Shown here: positions 12,994 through 23,749 of the stretch, in pieces
How the letters are laid out: every line of letters starts with the position of its first letter
Position numbering within the stretch: the stretch's first letter is position 1
Source of the DNA: Otatea glauca
Lineage: Eukaryota; Streptophyta; Magnoliopsida; Poales; Poaceae
Direction of reading: 5' to 3'
Length of the DNA stretch: 64,000 nt
Assembly (NCBI GenBank): GCA_036346275.1
Contig: CM070728.1
Location: forward strand, 20,608,723-20,672,722
Made by a program: the position numbers and the translations under genes
Notes under the pieces: generated by a model
What the model saw: the letters and a program-made list of their open reading frames with translations, nothing else
Told to the model about the DNA's origin: nothing
Databases searched by the model: none

Positions 12994-15534
12994 TGAATGG
13001 ACGGGGATGTCGCCTAGAGGGGGTGAATAGGCGAATTAAAACTTTATAGCTAAATGCAGCGGAATAAAAATTTGCGGCTAAATAAAATCTCCGAGTTTCT
13101 GAACAATCCGGAGTGTCCGGTTATTCAATCCGGATACTCGGATAGTCCGGATCGTCCGGTATTCAATCCGGATACTCCGGATAGTCCAATCCCGAGGGAC
13201 TTAACCCGGAGTGTCCGGGGTATTCAATCCGGATACTCCGGATTATCCAGACTGTCCGGGTTCAGGGATTCGGATACTCCGGATTGAGGATCTTGAAGAG
13301 AGATTTTAAATCCCTGCAATTTTTCAACAATCTACTTGAACACAAAAGATCTTAATGATGTCAGGTACATGGGGATGATGAAGATCTAGAGCCAAACACA
13401 ACAATAGAGTAGATCGGGCAATTTCAAGATTCAAAATCAAATGCTAAAGCAAGAGAAAGAAGCAAACTTGGAGACGATGATTTTTCAACCGAAGTTCGGA
13501 TCCTTGAGGGGATCCTACGTCTCCGTTGAGGCGGCTCGGTCACACTTGAGCCGGGGTCTCTTTCAACCCTCTTCCTCCCGGTGTTACACAAATGCACTCG
13601 CGGTCTTCACTCCTTTGATTCCTTCCTTACGGAGGCGGAACCGCCTTCACAAACTTCCCACTACCAACCACACAAAGCTCGGTGGCTCGTAGGCGACCTC
13701 CTAGCCGCCTAGGAGTCCTCAACCTCCAAGAGTAACAAATGCTCACGAAGAACAAACTTGGAGATGAAATCAAGTGCTCAATCAACTCAAATCTCACTCC
13801 CAAACTCTTCCCAACCCTTCTCACAAGGGGATCACTTAGATCTAAGGGTAAAAGCTCCTCAAAGCCCCCACACACCCTCAAAATCCACTCCAAAGCCTCA
13901 CTAAAAAGCTCCTCAAAAGAGGGAGGAAGGGCTATATATAGAACTCCCCAAAACTAGCCGTTGGGGCAGTCACGCACAATCCGGAGGCTCGGATTTCAAT
14001 CCGGATACTCGGATTGACTGAAAAATGCTAACAGAGAGACTCAACCCGGAGAGTCCGGATGAATATCCGGATACTCCGGATGATCCGGATAGTCCGGACT
14101 AACTCCGGATAGTCCGAATCAAGACTGAGCAACTCGAAAACGAGCATAACTTTTGACTCGGACTCGATTTCAGAGATTTTGGACTCTCCCGAAAGCTAAG
14201 AACGAGGGCTACACAAATAACAAGGTCTCACTACCCAAAACTCAAAGGATAACCACAGATTTCACAAAGAAATCAAGAGAGACCTACAACCCTCACTTTC
14301 CTAAGACTACCAACACCACTCTCTTTCTAAGATTCACAAGGATGGATCACTTGAGCACTTGACACATCTAAAAGTCATTCGACATCGCATCCCTCTTAAT
14401 AGTACGGCAATCCTTAGACTCAAATTAAATCAAAGATAATATAAGTCTAGAACTAGTCACTTGGCGTCTTCTTTCTTGATGTCGATGCATGAAGACCTTC
14501 ACCATATAATTGATGACATCTTCGCCTTGTCCAACTCGACTCGATTCACCTCATGAGACTCTCGTCCTATCAACCTTGACTTGATCATCCTCTCTCGACG
14601 ATCTCCACGCCAAGTTGCTCTTGACTTAGTCCTCGACTCTTGGTGACACCGCCGTCTTGTTGACCTCGGCTTAATGATCATCCTCCAAGATACCTTGGTC
14701 ATCATACACGACGGGACCTAATTCTTTCCAAACTACTCATGAAAGACATTAGTCCCAAAAGCGCAATAGATATGAATAGAGTTGATATTTGTGAGCAGTT
14801 GATTACAACAAGTGTTTCATATAAAGAAGCACAATATAAATGGAAACACTTGACATAAGAAATGTTCTCTACTAAGTACATCATGATGAATATGTAATTG
14901 ATCTATATGCACTAGAGAGATAATTGCCAATATGATGAATCAATTAAATCATGGCAAGGATCACAGACTTTACTTAAATGAAGCACATGATAGAATATAC
15001 ACGAATTGTACATGTGCAAATAATATTTGGAGTAAGAGTAAATATGTGATCCAACACTAGATAAACTTCACTAAGAGAATTGCATGAGAAGATATACAAA
15101 TAAAACATGCATGCACCAAGTCAATCTATAGCAATATGAAGTTTAACTCTAGTTAATACATGCATACCATAATGAACTCAAATGAATATATATGCACAAA
15201 TAAATATGACATGAACCAATGTGCATATATATAATCAACATGCTACTTGGAGTTCACTATGCATTTGCACGAAAGGAATGCAATAACAAATATAGAATAG
15301 ATACCAAAATTGCATACCTTATCTTTGCTTAACCTTCCTATTTGATTTTCCTCTAAATAGATGAGACTGATACTCAACTAGGCAATAACAAGTTAGTCTC
15401 ATAGCAATATAATCATATTAGAGGTTTGTCATTTGCTAAGCACTAAGTTAAGCATTTACTTAATTGCATAGATTGTCACTATGAGTGTTTGTCATTAATC
15501 ACCAAAATAACATAAGTGCCTAGATGCACTTTCA
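12994..15534 (-). mobile_element. LTR-type element nested in the copia 3' LTR (copy 3 of the recurring family)
   Basis: The termini are TGAATGGACGGGGATGTCG on the left and GTGCCTAGATGCACTTTCA on the right (TG...CA). The flanking 5-bp duplication GGTTT (12989-12993, 15535-15539) is perfect. The motif CTAGAGGGGGTGAATAGG near the left end and CCTAGATGC near the right end are shared with copies 1 and 2. Its short palindromic motif is different: repeated CCGGATACTCCGGAT and AGTCCGGAT blocks (13100-13290, 13975-14120). At 2541 bp it is about 1.1 kb longer than copies 1 and 2; the extra length is AT-rich sequence (14400-15500). No coding domain is seen. TATATATAG near 13932 reads on minus as a TATA box. 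Confidence 0.78.
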
Positions 15535-16278
15535 GGTTTGTTTTGCCGTTTCAGTAGTCAATATGACCAGTAACCGCAGTGATTAATGTGACCAGAATCG
15601 CCGCCGCCATTACATAATCGGACGTGGTTGATGGTCGCATAATGGTCGCTTGCCTCGTAACGGCTACCGAGTTGATGGTCGGTAATGGCGGCTCCTGCCG
15701 CTGCATGTCGCGAGGCTATATAAGGAGAGCCACTACCGTGCTTTTCTTCACCGCAGAACTCTCCCACGCAGACTCCATTCATCCTTTGTTCTGCTGTCCT
15801 TTGCATTCCCGCCTCTGTTTTGCGCGCACAAGTAGCGAGAGGAGCAGCCTCCGGAACCTCGCCCTTCTTGAGATCTTGCTCGAGATAGAAGGCCGATAAG
15901 GTTTTGGGGAGCGACCACGCGATCGCCGAAGGTGTTCTGAAGCGCATCTCGCATCGCAACGCGCCTCGACCGCATCAACCTCTTCACTGCACTAACGCTT
16001 CACTGCGACAACCTGTGATCGTCTACTTCGACCGTCATGGCGAATGATAATGTTCTGCCTGCGCCTGTGCCAACGGTGGCACCGGCTCAAGGGTATATTA
16101 GTTTATACCGTGCTTTAATCATGTTGATTTCTTGTTCATTAGCCTTTGCGTATGAGATAGATAATTTGTTATCTAGTACATTTGGCTTTGAACAAAATTT
16201 AAATCATTGTTTAATCATGATTTACATACTTCTGTGGATTAAAATATTAAGAAAATTCCTAATATTTCCAACATATTT

Positions 16279-17864
16279 GGCCAAGAACCAACGCAACCCA
16301 TTGATAATCAGCGACTTCAGTTTATAAACGAAAAAACCACAGAAAGATCACAAAAGGTTTTACAATGAAATATCGAGTTTGTTGCCTAGCATTGTATAGC
16401 TGCCTTGTGTTCTCTAGCTGATAAATATAGTTCGATTTGCACCAATCACAGGTTGAGTAAGATATCGGTGTGTATTTTACACTATATATGATTGCATAGA
16501 ATTTGAATCTGTAACCTATGATCAAATTGTGAACCTTAAGAAGACTGCACTAGCCAATTATTTCCACTCTCTTAAAAAATAAAAATAGAACAAATCGCAT
16601 ATAAGAAGTATATGTTATATACACCGTGATCCTATGGCCCCTTTTTACTGGATTCACCGAGCAATTATTAATCTCCTTTTACTCGGTTCCTATGCACGTG
16701 TACCATCTCTACGTTGAAGATTCGCCAAATGAGAACCAGCAACCCTGATGGTAGTAGTGTATGCTCCCCACCACGACACGCACTTCTTCAATTCGGTTGT
16801 AACTTGTAAACAGTGGCGGACTTGTAGGATCGATCAACAGTGTCCAGTTGAACACTCAAAACTTTTTTTTAAAAAAATACTCAATATTTACTAGGCGTAT
16901 ATATATTGACAATTAGTCTAAATAATTTATATTGCAAATTTTCTTAATTATTTTGCAACGTTTCAAATCGTGATTTTCAGAGTTTCACGGCAATGTCTCA
17001 AATAAAAAGCTATATCAGCTATCGCGAAAGCTATCATTCGTTGTGTTTTTAGTATTTATATTGTAAAAAAATGTATATAATATAAGTCACCTTCAGACAA
17101 CTTATAGAAGCATAGTATTTTAGAAGGTACTAATATTTTTATAATAAAAATACGAGTCAGGTTTGGAATCAACAAACATGCTAATACATATCTAAAAGAT
17201 CATAAATGATAACTATATTATAATATTCTTAACAACAAGTACTTAATCACTGGAAAATATGAATATTGGATAATTGAAAAGGGTAAGATGAGATTTTTTT
17301 ATTAGATTTTCTCATAGTTCATGCTTATAAGAGATGTATTTGTACCTTTTTACTAATGTTGTATTTCAAAATGGGCCTAATATTTTGACTCATGGGTGTC
17401 TATGTAGGATAGGGGAGCAATCGCTAGCTACAAGCTACGTCAAATAGCGGAGCTATTGCTTGCTATAGTGTTTATAGCTAATATAGTGGAACATTAGCTT
17501 GTAGCATTGTGTTTAGGGTCAAAGCAAAAAGAAGAAGCTATAGCTAGCTATTTAGAACATTGTTATTTTGTAATTTATCAAAATTATTTCGAGATATCGT
17601 CTCTAATACAAATAATTTATGTTTTGATCTTTGCTATTATAAATCTTTATCTTTTTCTATTGAACATACTTTCGTTAAATCTGAGTATCCGTTGAAAATT
17701 CCGGTCCGCCACTTGGCCTCAACTCAAGCATTAGGTGTATACTCACGATGGATTCGGGCCATTCGGCGAGTGTTAGTTTCCTTGTTCTGTGCACATATAC
17801 CATTTCTACATCGAGGATCCGCCAAATGGGAACAGGAGCCTTGACAGCGTTCACACGGTATAAT
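16279..17864. other. Intergenic, AT-rich, no supported gene
   Basis: The first roughly 50 bases continue the MITE split by the copia element. The rest is AT-rich with short random open frames. A stretch near 16660-16760 recurs in diverged form at about 17770-17860 (shared CGCCAAATG, GAACCAG/GAACAGG and ACCATYTCTAC blocks). Confidence 0.4.
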
Positions 17865-18093
17865 GGGGGTGTTTAGGACAGCTCCAGCTCCACCAAAATT
17901 CGTGAAGTTGGTGGAAGCGAGTGTTCTAACTCCGAAATTTATAGAAATTTGAGTGTGGATACATTAAGAGTGTTTAGATGTTTCATCTTGTTTACATTTT
18001 AGACTAAAAATATAAACTTAATTCACTTTATTTTAGCCTATAAACTCCAACTCTAAGGTGGAACTGAGATCTGTAGCTATACCAAACAGGGCC
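17865..18093. mobile_element. MITE with GGGTGTTTAGG / CCAAACAGGGCC ends
   Basis: The left end GGGTGTTTAGGACAGCTCC and the right end (reverse complement GGCCCTGTTTGGTATAGC) are imperfect inverted repeats that continue into a shared CAGTTCCACC-like segment. The length is about 229 bp. It lies about 130 bp upstream of the first G-box of the JAZ gene. Superfamily is not determined because no clear target duplication is seen. Confidence 0.6.
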
Positions 18094-18226
18094 AATATAT
18101 GCTCGCCAACACGACAAAGCCTTATTAGGTGACGCGTCGCGTCCCCTTGCCCCGTACGTACTCTCTTCCCCTCGCCACGCCGGGGACCGAGCGCTCACTG
18201 CCCGCCGGTCGAATCCCGCCCAAAAC

Positions 18227-18232
18227 CACGTG
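18227..18232. promoter_or_regulatory. G-box CACGTG upstream of the JAZ gene
   Basis: CACGTG lies 365 bp upstream of the JAZ start codon. MYC2-type bHLH factors bind this palindrome in JAZ promoters, which fits feedback control. Function here is inferred. Confidence 0.55.
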
Positions 18233-18375
18233 TTGTTATAGCCACGATCACGCTCGATTTGAGACCTCCTCGCCCCTCCCGTCCGATCGAGTCGTGACTC
18301 GTGGCCGCGACTCGTCGCTCTCTCGCTCGCTCTTGCAGTCCCCGAGGCGAGGACAAGCAAGCCGCTGTATTTTCT

Positions 18376-18381
18376 CACGTG
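18376..18381. promoter_or_regulatory. Second G-box CACGTG upstream of the JAZ gene
   Basis: A second perfect CACGTG lies about 215 bp upstream of the ATG. Two G-boxes 149 bp apart in front of a JAZ gene support jasmonate/MYC2-responsive expression. Confidence 0.55.
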
Positions 18382-18596
18382 TTTCAGGCGCGCGCGCGCG
18401 TGTCCGACCGGTTCTTGTCCTACGCCGCATCCACTTGCCGTTTGGCACGACGAAACTATTAAAGAACAAAGGCGAATTTAAAGGGCCGGATCGGGGAGGG
18501 AGAGGGAGGAAAAGTGCACGAGAGTTTGTCGGGGGCAAGAATCTGCGAGGAAGCTAGCACTCCTGGCTAGGAGTGGGGGGAGAAATCTTGCTTGCG

Positions 18597-19940
18597 ATGA
18601 GTGGGAGTGGGAAGAGGGGAGGAGGAGAGGAGATGGCCGGCCGGGCGGCGGCGGCGGCGGCGGCGAAGGAGAAGACCAGCTTCGCCGTCACCTGCAGCCT
18701 CCTCAGCCAGTACCTCAAGGAGAAGAAGGGCGGTCTGGAGGGCCTTGGCCTCGGCCTCGACATGGCGCCGCCGGCTGCCGTCGGAGGAGGTGGGCCGTGG
18801 CTACCTTGTTAATTGGTTTCTTGGCTAGCCTTGTTACTATTTATTGTGTTGATTGGTTTGTTGTACACTGTTCTCCTGATGTGTTCCATGCAATTAGCGA
18901 CGTCTTTTTAATCAGACATATTTACACGGCTGTTCATCTCTAATTGCAGGGGTTTTCCGGCCGCCGACCACCATGAACCTGTTGTCAGGGCTCGACGCGC
19001 CGGCCGAGGAGCCAAACGCAGCAAAAACCGCGCGTGAGCCGCGTACTTCAGACCCCGCGGAGCTCTCCCTCGAGAAAGCTAGCACTGACCCACCTCTCAA
19101 TGCGCCAACTGACAAGCAAAATGACGAAAACACAAGGTAAAATCTCTCCCCTTTCCTGACTGAAAAGACCCTTCTCGGAACAACAGGAAGCATGTTTCTT
19201 TTCTTTGTGGATGCTCACTGATAAGATAGGTGCTGCTTTGTCAAAATTTAGTAACTCCGTAGCAACTTTTTGGTTCTTCCAGGGAGGCAGCCGGAGAGGA
19301 GGCGCAACAGCTGACCATCTTTTACGGCGGAAAAGTGGTCGTCTTTGACAACTTCCCGTCCACCAAGGTCAAGGATCTGTTGCAAATGGTGAACATAGGC
19401 GATGGCGTGGACAAGGCCAGCAGCAGCGCAGCAGCGCAGAACCTGCCCCGACCTGCGCAGAACAATCTTTCTGGTACTAATTCCTCTCCCTTTTGCAGTT
19501 GTACCATGACAATACTAACTGGTGCAATTTAATTAAGGGTTCGTAAACTTTTATTGTACACAGTAGCTACTATATGTGAAAAATGTAGATCAAGAAATTG
19601 GATCAAACCTTACAACGCTGCCGGTGACAAAGGTTAAATTTTTGCTCTGTTGCAGACCTGCCGATACCGAGGAGAAACTCACTCCATAGGTTCCTTGCGA
19701 AGAGAAAGGGCAGGTAACTGAGTTGCTTTTAGAACTTTGTGTGAAGGAAAACAGTTGCTCTTAGAGTTGGCTGTGGGATCAAGTTTAGGATCCTGACATT
19801 TTTTCGTGGTCTTTTGCTGCAGGATAATAGCAAAGGCGCCATACCAAGTTAACAGCTCTGTTGATGCGTCCAAGAAATATACAGGTGACAAATCTTGGCT
19901 CAGCTTAGGCCAAGAAGTGACAATAAAGCAGGAGATATGA
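18597..19940 (+). CDS. JAZ: TIFY/JAZ jasmonate ZIM-domain repressor, five exons
   Basis: JAZ proteins repress MYC2-type transcription factors in the nucleus and are degraded through the COI1 receptor when jasmonoyl-isoleucine is present. Exons join in frame with GT/AG borders: 18597-18789, 18950-19136, 19283-19473, 19656-19713 and 19823-19940, giving 248 residues. The N-terminal block FAVTCSLLSQYLKEKKG (residues 29-45) follows an alanine run. The TIFY motif TIFYGGKVVVFD starts at residue 138 (dimerisation and NINJA binding). The Jas domain is at 191-217: LPIPRRNSLHRFL...KAPY. The fourth intron splits the Jas domain, the conserved Jas-intron position that permits truncated, jasmonate-resistant isoforms. 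The degron reads LPIPRR rather than the common LPIARR. The C-terminus has WLSLG, a weak EAR-like patch. The start is the first ATG in frame; the initial exon is GC-rich as in grasses. Which JAZ paralogue it is cannot be told. Confidence 0.95.
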
Positions 19941-20381
19941 GCTCTTGACTCGATATTAAGAGGGGAATTAATCTGTGCAGACCGGAGATGCATGGATGGT
20001 ACTAGTGTACTCGTAGCTTCAAAGAGAAAATAATTTACTGTTGGTTACTCAATTCTACCGGTAAGAAGTTAGGAATTACTAGCCGGTGTTTAATTCTACT
20101 TGACCATCAGCATACATATAAGCACATGCCGTTCGTTCGCTTCGCACCATTGTTTGCTGCTGGAGCCGTGTGCTGACAGCAGTTTGCCTGTTTAGGTCTA
20201 CTGGGACTGATGTGTGATATATGTTGCAACGGATGGTTGCACTGCCTTCCTCAACATGTTATGGAACGTTGTGTGCGCGTTCCTTCCTTTCATTTTTCTT
20301 TCATGTTTACATGGGCCCCTTAATGTTTGAGGATTTGTATGTTTACTAGAAGATATATTCGGCCGAAGCTTCGGCCTTCAT
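19941..20381 (+). other. JAZ 3' untranslated region and flank
   Basis: AT-rich non-coding sequence follows the TGA stop. Part is probably 3' UTR; no unambiguous AATAAA signal is seen (AAAATAATTT near 20025 is a weak candidate). No other feature is supported. Confidence 0.4.
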
Positions 20382-20823
20382 ACTTTTATTTTTCGTCATT
20401 GCCTCCTTCCAAACAAAATTGCAAATCTAATCTGTCTCTCGACCGTAGAAGCATCACTAGACGATACATGTCATATATTGTGTTCTCCTACCGAGGCAGA
20501 TTGTTAGCATCAGAACACCTGTCAGCACAGCACGTCAGAAGGACCTACAGCGGCAGATAAGTTACCATGGTACCTGAATTCAGTAGGACGGGGTATCACA
20601 GTACCCAAACTCGGTAAGACGGGATACCACAGTACCCGAGCTCGGTAGGACGGTGTGGACCACCACCTGCCGATTGTCGGGGAGTTGTCGCGGTGGACAG
20701 AGCTACTGCGGTGCCGGCAACCTGCTATAGTAGGTGATACATGTCGTCTGTTGGTGCTTTCGCGGTCGAGATGAGGACTAGATTTACAATTTCGTTCGGA
20801 GTAAGGCCAAAGTTTTTTTTTTC
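20382..20823. mobile_element. Long-TIR MITE, copy A
   Basis: The arms of about 60 bp are inverted: the left has AAACAAAATTGCAAATCTAA and CTCGACCG (20410-20443), the right has CGGTCGAG and AGATTTACAATTTCGTT (20763-20795). The same arms recur in copy B at 23345-23558. The interior contains a 31-bp triple repeat. The ends run into A or T tracts, so exact limits and target duplication are uncertain. Superfamily is possibly Mutator-like because of the long arms. Confidence 0.62.
20563..20655. repeat. 31-bp tandem repeat, three units
   Basis: Units at 20563, 20594 and 20625 share TAYCAYRGTACC and CTCGGTAGGACGG-like blocks and differ by a few bases. They lie inside MITE copy A and are absent from copy B. 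Confidence 0.8.
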
Positions 20824-21952
20824 ATGCAAGGGAGCAAATACACCGAGCCTTCTATTCCGCCCTTTTGATTTATTGGAACGTATGCCTTTAAAATTGTGTT
20901 TTCGAATATGTAATGATCATGTAATGTTGTGGTACTATTGTCTCTTAATGTCCATGTGTTTGGACTTGAAGCTAGCTTGAGTCTTGAATGTGTCCGGTCC
21001 GGCCATCGTCCATTAGCTTTTGCTTCTCCGCTAATTTACTGTAGTAGTTTACAGCAGTGCAATATCCATCTTTCTTTGAACAATATTCCCTGCCGAACCA
21101 ATCAAAGATTGACGAAGTACGAGTAGCTCGTCCACATTCTTCGTTAGTTTAAACTTCTGCTTAAACTGGTTCCGTGCATAAAACTATCTTTTTCCCTTCC
21201 TTTTAGAGAAAAACACACACACACATCAGTGTAAGTTTTCTTAAAAGAACAAATTATGAAGTGCCCAACTGCCCAAGGTTGGCGCAAAATTAGCCACAGC
21301 ATGGCGCAGCTCGGCGACAAAACAACGTTATTTTCTGCAAAATAATGGCCTATGTTTTCCTTTCCACACACTGGTGGCGTAAGATATTTAAGATCTGAAG
21401 GCTCCATCAAAGTTGAACGCACGTTGCGCACGACGTTTGAGTCTGCACGGGCTCTGAATTCTGAAGTCTGAGCACGAGAGGCTTGGCTGGGAAGAGGGAA
21501 GCAGAGCAACCAAAGACGTCGGGCGGACGTGAAAGAAAGCGGACAGCACATTCGTATGGCCGTGCCGCGCTGCCTCGTCGGCACGTCGCGCTCTTTGGGG
21601 CGCGCGCGCTGCTTCTAGGAAATTGGCGTCTCTCCCCCTGTCCGGCATCGCGGCGTACGGCTCTACGACTCTCCATCGCATCGGTTGGGTTAAGAAACGG
21701 GTGTGTAGACCTGTAGATCTGGCCATGATCATAAGCACTGTTTCTGCCCGTACTATCCTACTGCAGGTCTGCATTTCTGATCGGGTCATGACTCCTGCAT
21801 GACCCGGCATTGGTGCCTGACTTTGCGGGCACACAAAACACATGCTTGTAGTTTGTTGGAACGCTAACTAAAGTAACTTCTATTCTCCGGAGGTCGATGT
21901 AAACCAACCTTTACTTGTCTGCCCTCAAGAGAGGGAGGAAAGAATTATTATA
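20824..21952. other. Intergenic, no supported gene
   Basis: The GC-richer part (21400-21800) is open in several frames on both strands but shows no recognisable protein. A short (AC)n run lies at about 21211. Nothing else is supported. Confidence 0.4.
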
Positions 21953-22365
21953 GAGAGCTTTTTTTAGAGAAATTTTACGGTGGATTACATAGGTAGTAAG
22001 TAGTGGTAGTAGGAATTAAATCTAATCATCCATTCTCAAGGATATTTTAGACTTTTTCTATCCATTTATCAGAGGTATTTTATATTTTTTCCTAATTCAT
22101 TTACAGTTTTGGATTCACCGAATACCTATTGATCTTCAAAGACTTCTTATCTATTCATCCGTCATTCATCAGGATCACAGGATGTGTTTTACCGTAGAGG
22201 ACAGATAGTATGACGAAATTTTTTACCCTTTTACCCCTCTTTCAATTTTACTACCAATACTATAGGTGGTAGTATAACTAGATCTAAATTGATCTCAACC
22301 ATTAGATTCAAAGGAATTGACGGCTTATATTGATTTTAATTCACTGTAAAAGAGCTCTTTTTTTT
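21953..22365. mobile_element. Probable MITE with AGAGCTTTTTT-type ends
   Basis: The left end (AGAGAGCTTTTTTTAGAG, TTTTACGGTGGATTA) and the right end (reverse complement AAAAGAGCTCTTTTACAGTGAATTA) form an imperfect inverted repeat. Subterminal GGTAGTA and TACTACC motifs are also inverted. Length is about 410 bp. No clear target duplication was found. Confidence 0.45.
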
Positions 22366-22600
22366 ATTAAAAAACGTACGGCAGAAACTCTGTCGATACA
22401 TTATAAAGGAGAATACAGTTTCAGGCTTACAACACATGTCCCAAAGGACACACGAGGAAAACACCAAACAAGACCGACTACACTACCTCCTACACACCAA
22501 GAGACTGAAAACTACGACAAGCTACACTATCTGCTGCTACAACAAGCTACACCGCAAGAAAGAGCTGTTGCCTTGATGGAAAACAAGGCCTAAGAAACCG
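22356..22600 (-). mobile_element. Possible LINE 3' tail on the minus strand
   Basis: On the minus strand the segment reads TGTAAGCCTGAAACTG and ACAGAGTTTCTGCCG, followed by an A-rich end (TTAATAAAAAAAAG), which resembles the 3' end and tail of a plant L1-type LINE or a processed transcript. No reverse transcriptase is visible. The open + frame here is probably incidental. Confidence 0.3.
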
Positions 22601-23344
22601 CCAAAGAAACACCAGCAACAAGGTCCCACGCCCTCTTATCACATCTTCATCAAATTCACCATCTCTCCTAATAATACCAACTTATTCGACAGCTTTACAA
22701 TGAACTTCCTCGCAGAGAGTAGTGTTACTGATTGCCACCAAATCCCATAACATTTCTTTCGAAACATATGACCCCAAAGTTGTTAAGATTGGTTCTAGAT
22801 AGGACCATTTTAGCTGACATTGTCAAGAACTCAGGATTGGATCACAATAGAGGAGTAAAGCTACGCAACCATGATTCTAAAATACCTTTCTACGTGGGTG
22901 ATTCTAAAGAGGCGTAATTAGATAGGGACCGCTATTTCCACAGTACTGTCTGATTCATTTTGAAACAAAAAGAGAGATCCATTTAGATCTCACGTAGGGT
23001 TGGGATCGGGATGGCCCATGAAATGGTAGAGTTGAACTATCTTTTGACAAATGGACCTGAGTGACTGAATCCTAATAAGTAATAACCTTGAATGAGTGTA
23101 ACTATTGCTGACAGGCCATCACAATTCACAACCATCGGCACATGCAAGTTAGGATAACCATGCTGTCGAGAACACTCGGTAGTACTGATAGCTTCTGATC
23201 GTACTGATTCTAGTTTTTATTATAATCGAATGGGTGATAGCTCCTGATTTTATGTACAAATCTATTTCTAATTGTAAGAGATCTTTCTTTTGGAATAAGG
23301 CCTTAGCCAGTATTATTTGGAAGCAATTTTCTTCTAACCTCTTG
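22601..23344. other. Intergenic, no supported gene
   Basis: Ordinary AT-rich sequence with no recognisable coding, RNA or repeat structure. Confidence 0.4.
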
Positions 23345-23558
23345 TTTTTTTAAGTTTGGTTCTCATCCAAACGAAATTACAAATCTGTTCTCTTCTTGAC
23401 CGCAACAGACATATACCACGCTCCTATGCCTTAGCAGGTGGACCTGCTACTCTCCTACACTATGATAGATAACACGTGTCACCTCTGATCTTTTCACGGT
23501 CGAGAAGAGATTAGATTTGTAATTTCGTTACGATGAAGACCAAAGTTTATTTTTTTTA
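23345..23558. mobile_element. Long-TIR MITE, copy B
   Basis: Arms at 23352-23402 and 23498-23553 are inverted and match those of copy A (ACGAAATTACAAATCT; GATTTGTAATTTCGTTACG). The element is about 214 bp, half the length of copy A, and lacks the 31-bp tandem units. Confidence 0.62.
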
Positions 23559-23749
23559 AAAAAACAGGGTAAAAAAGGGGGCAAAAACTCTATTAACTGT
23601 AGTTAATGCGCCGTACGGAGGTTGAAAAAAAAGTCGAGGGGAAAACGCCCAAAACTCTGTTAATTGCGAGCCGTACGGAGGAACCTTTTGCTCACTATTT
23701 GGTCACGTTTTCGCCGTGCCTTCAGCATAGTTGACCATACATAGGTATC

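Larger units (their letters stand above)
7298..16273 (+). mobile_element. Ty1/copia LTR retrotransposon, complete ends, degenerate coding region, nested insertion in 3' LTR
   Basis: Both LTRs begin TGTTAGATT and end TTTCCAACA. The element is flanked by the perfect 5-bp duplication TATTT (7293-7297 and 16274-16278). The domain order gag, protease, integrase, reverse transcriptase, RNase H is that of Ty1/copia (integrase before RT). A polypurine tract precedes the 3' LTR. No match to the usual initiator-Met primer site (TGGTATCAGAGC) is visible after the 5' LTR. The coding region carries many frameshifts, so it is not autonomous now. A second LTR-type element (12994-15534) sits inside the 3' LTR, so it is younger than this insertion. 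Confidence 0.93.
12593..16273 (+). repeat. 3' LTR of the copia element, split by a nested insertion
   Basis: LTR sequence occupies 12593-12993 and 15540-16273 (about 1135 bp in all). The insertion 12994-15534 lies between, with GGTTT duplicated on both sides. A TATA box lies at 15717-15724. The ATG at 16037 opens MANDNVLPAPVP..., which runs toward the LTR end and matches the presumed gag N-terminus. This copy is longer than the 5' LTR, partly through a pentanucleotide expansion at 12868-12924. Confidence 0.9.

Noticed and set aside
21144..21843. Overlapping minus-strand open frames of 89-151 codons
   Set aside because: Frames differ, no domain is recognisable and there is no promoter or splice context.
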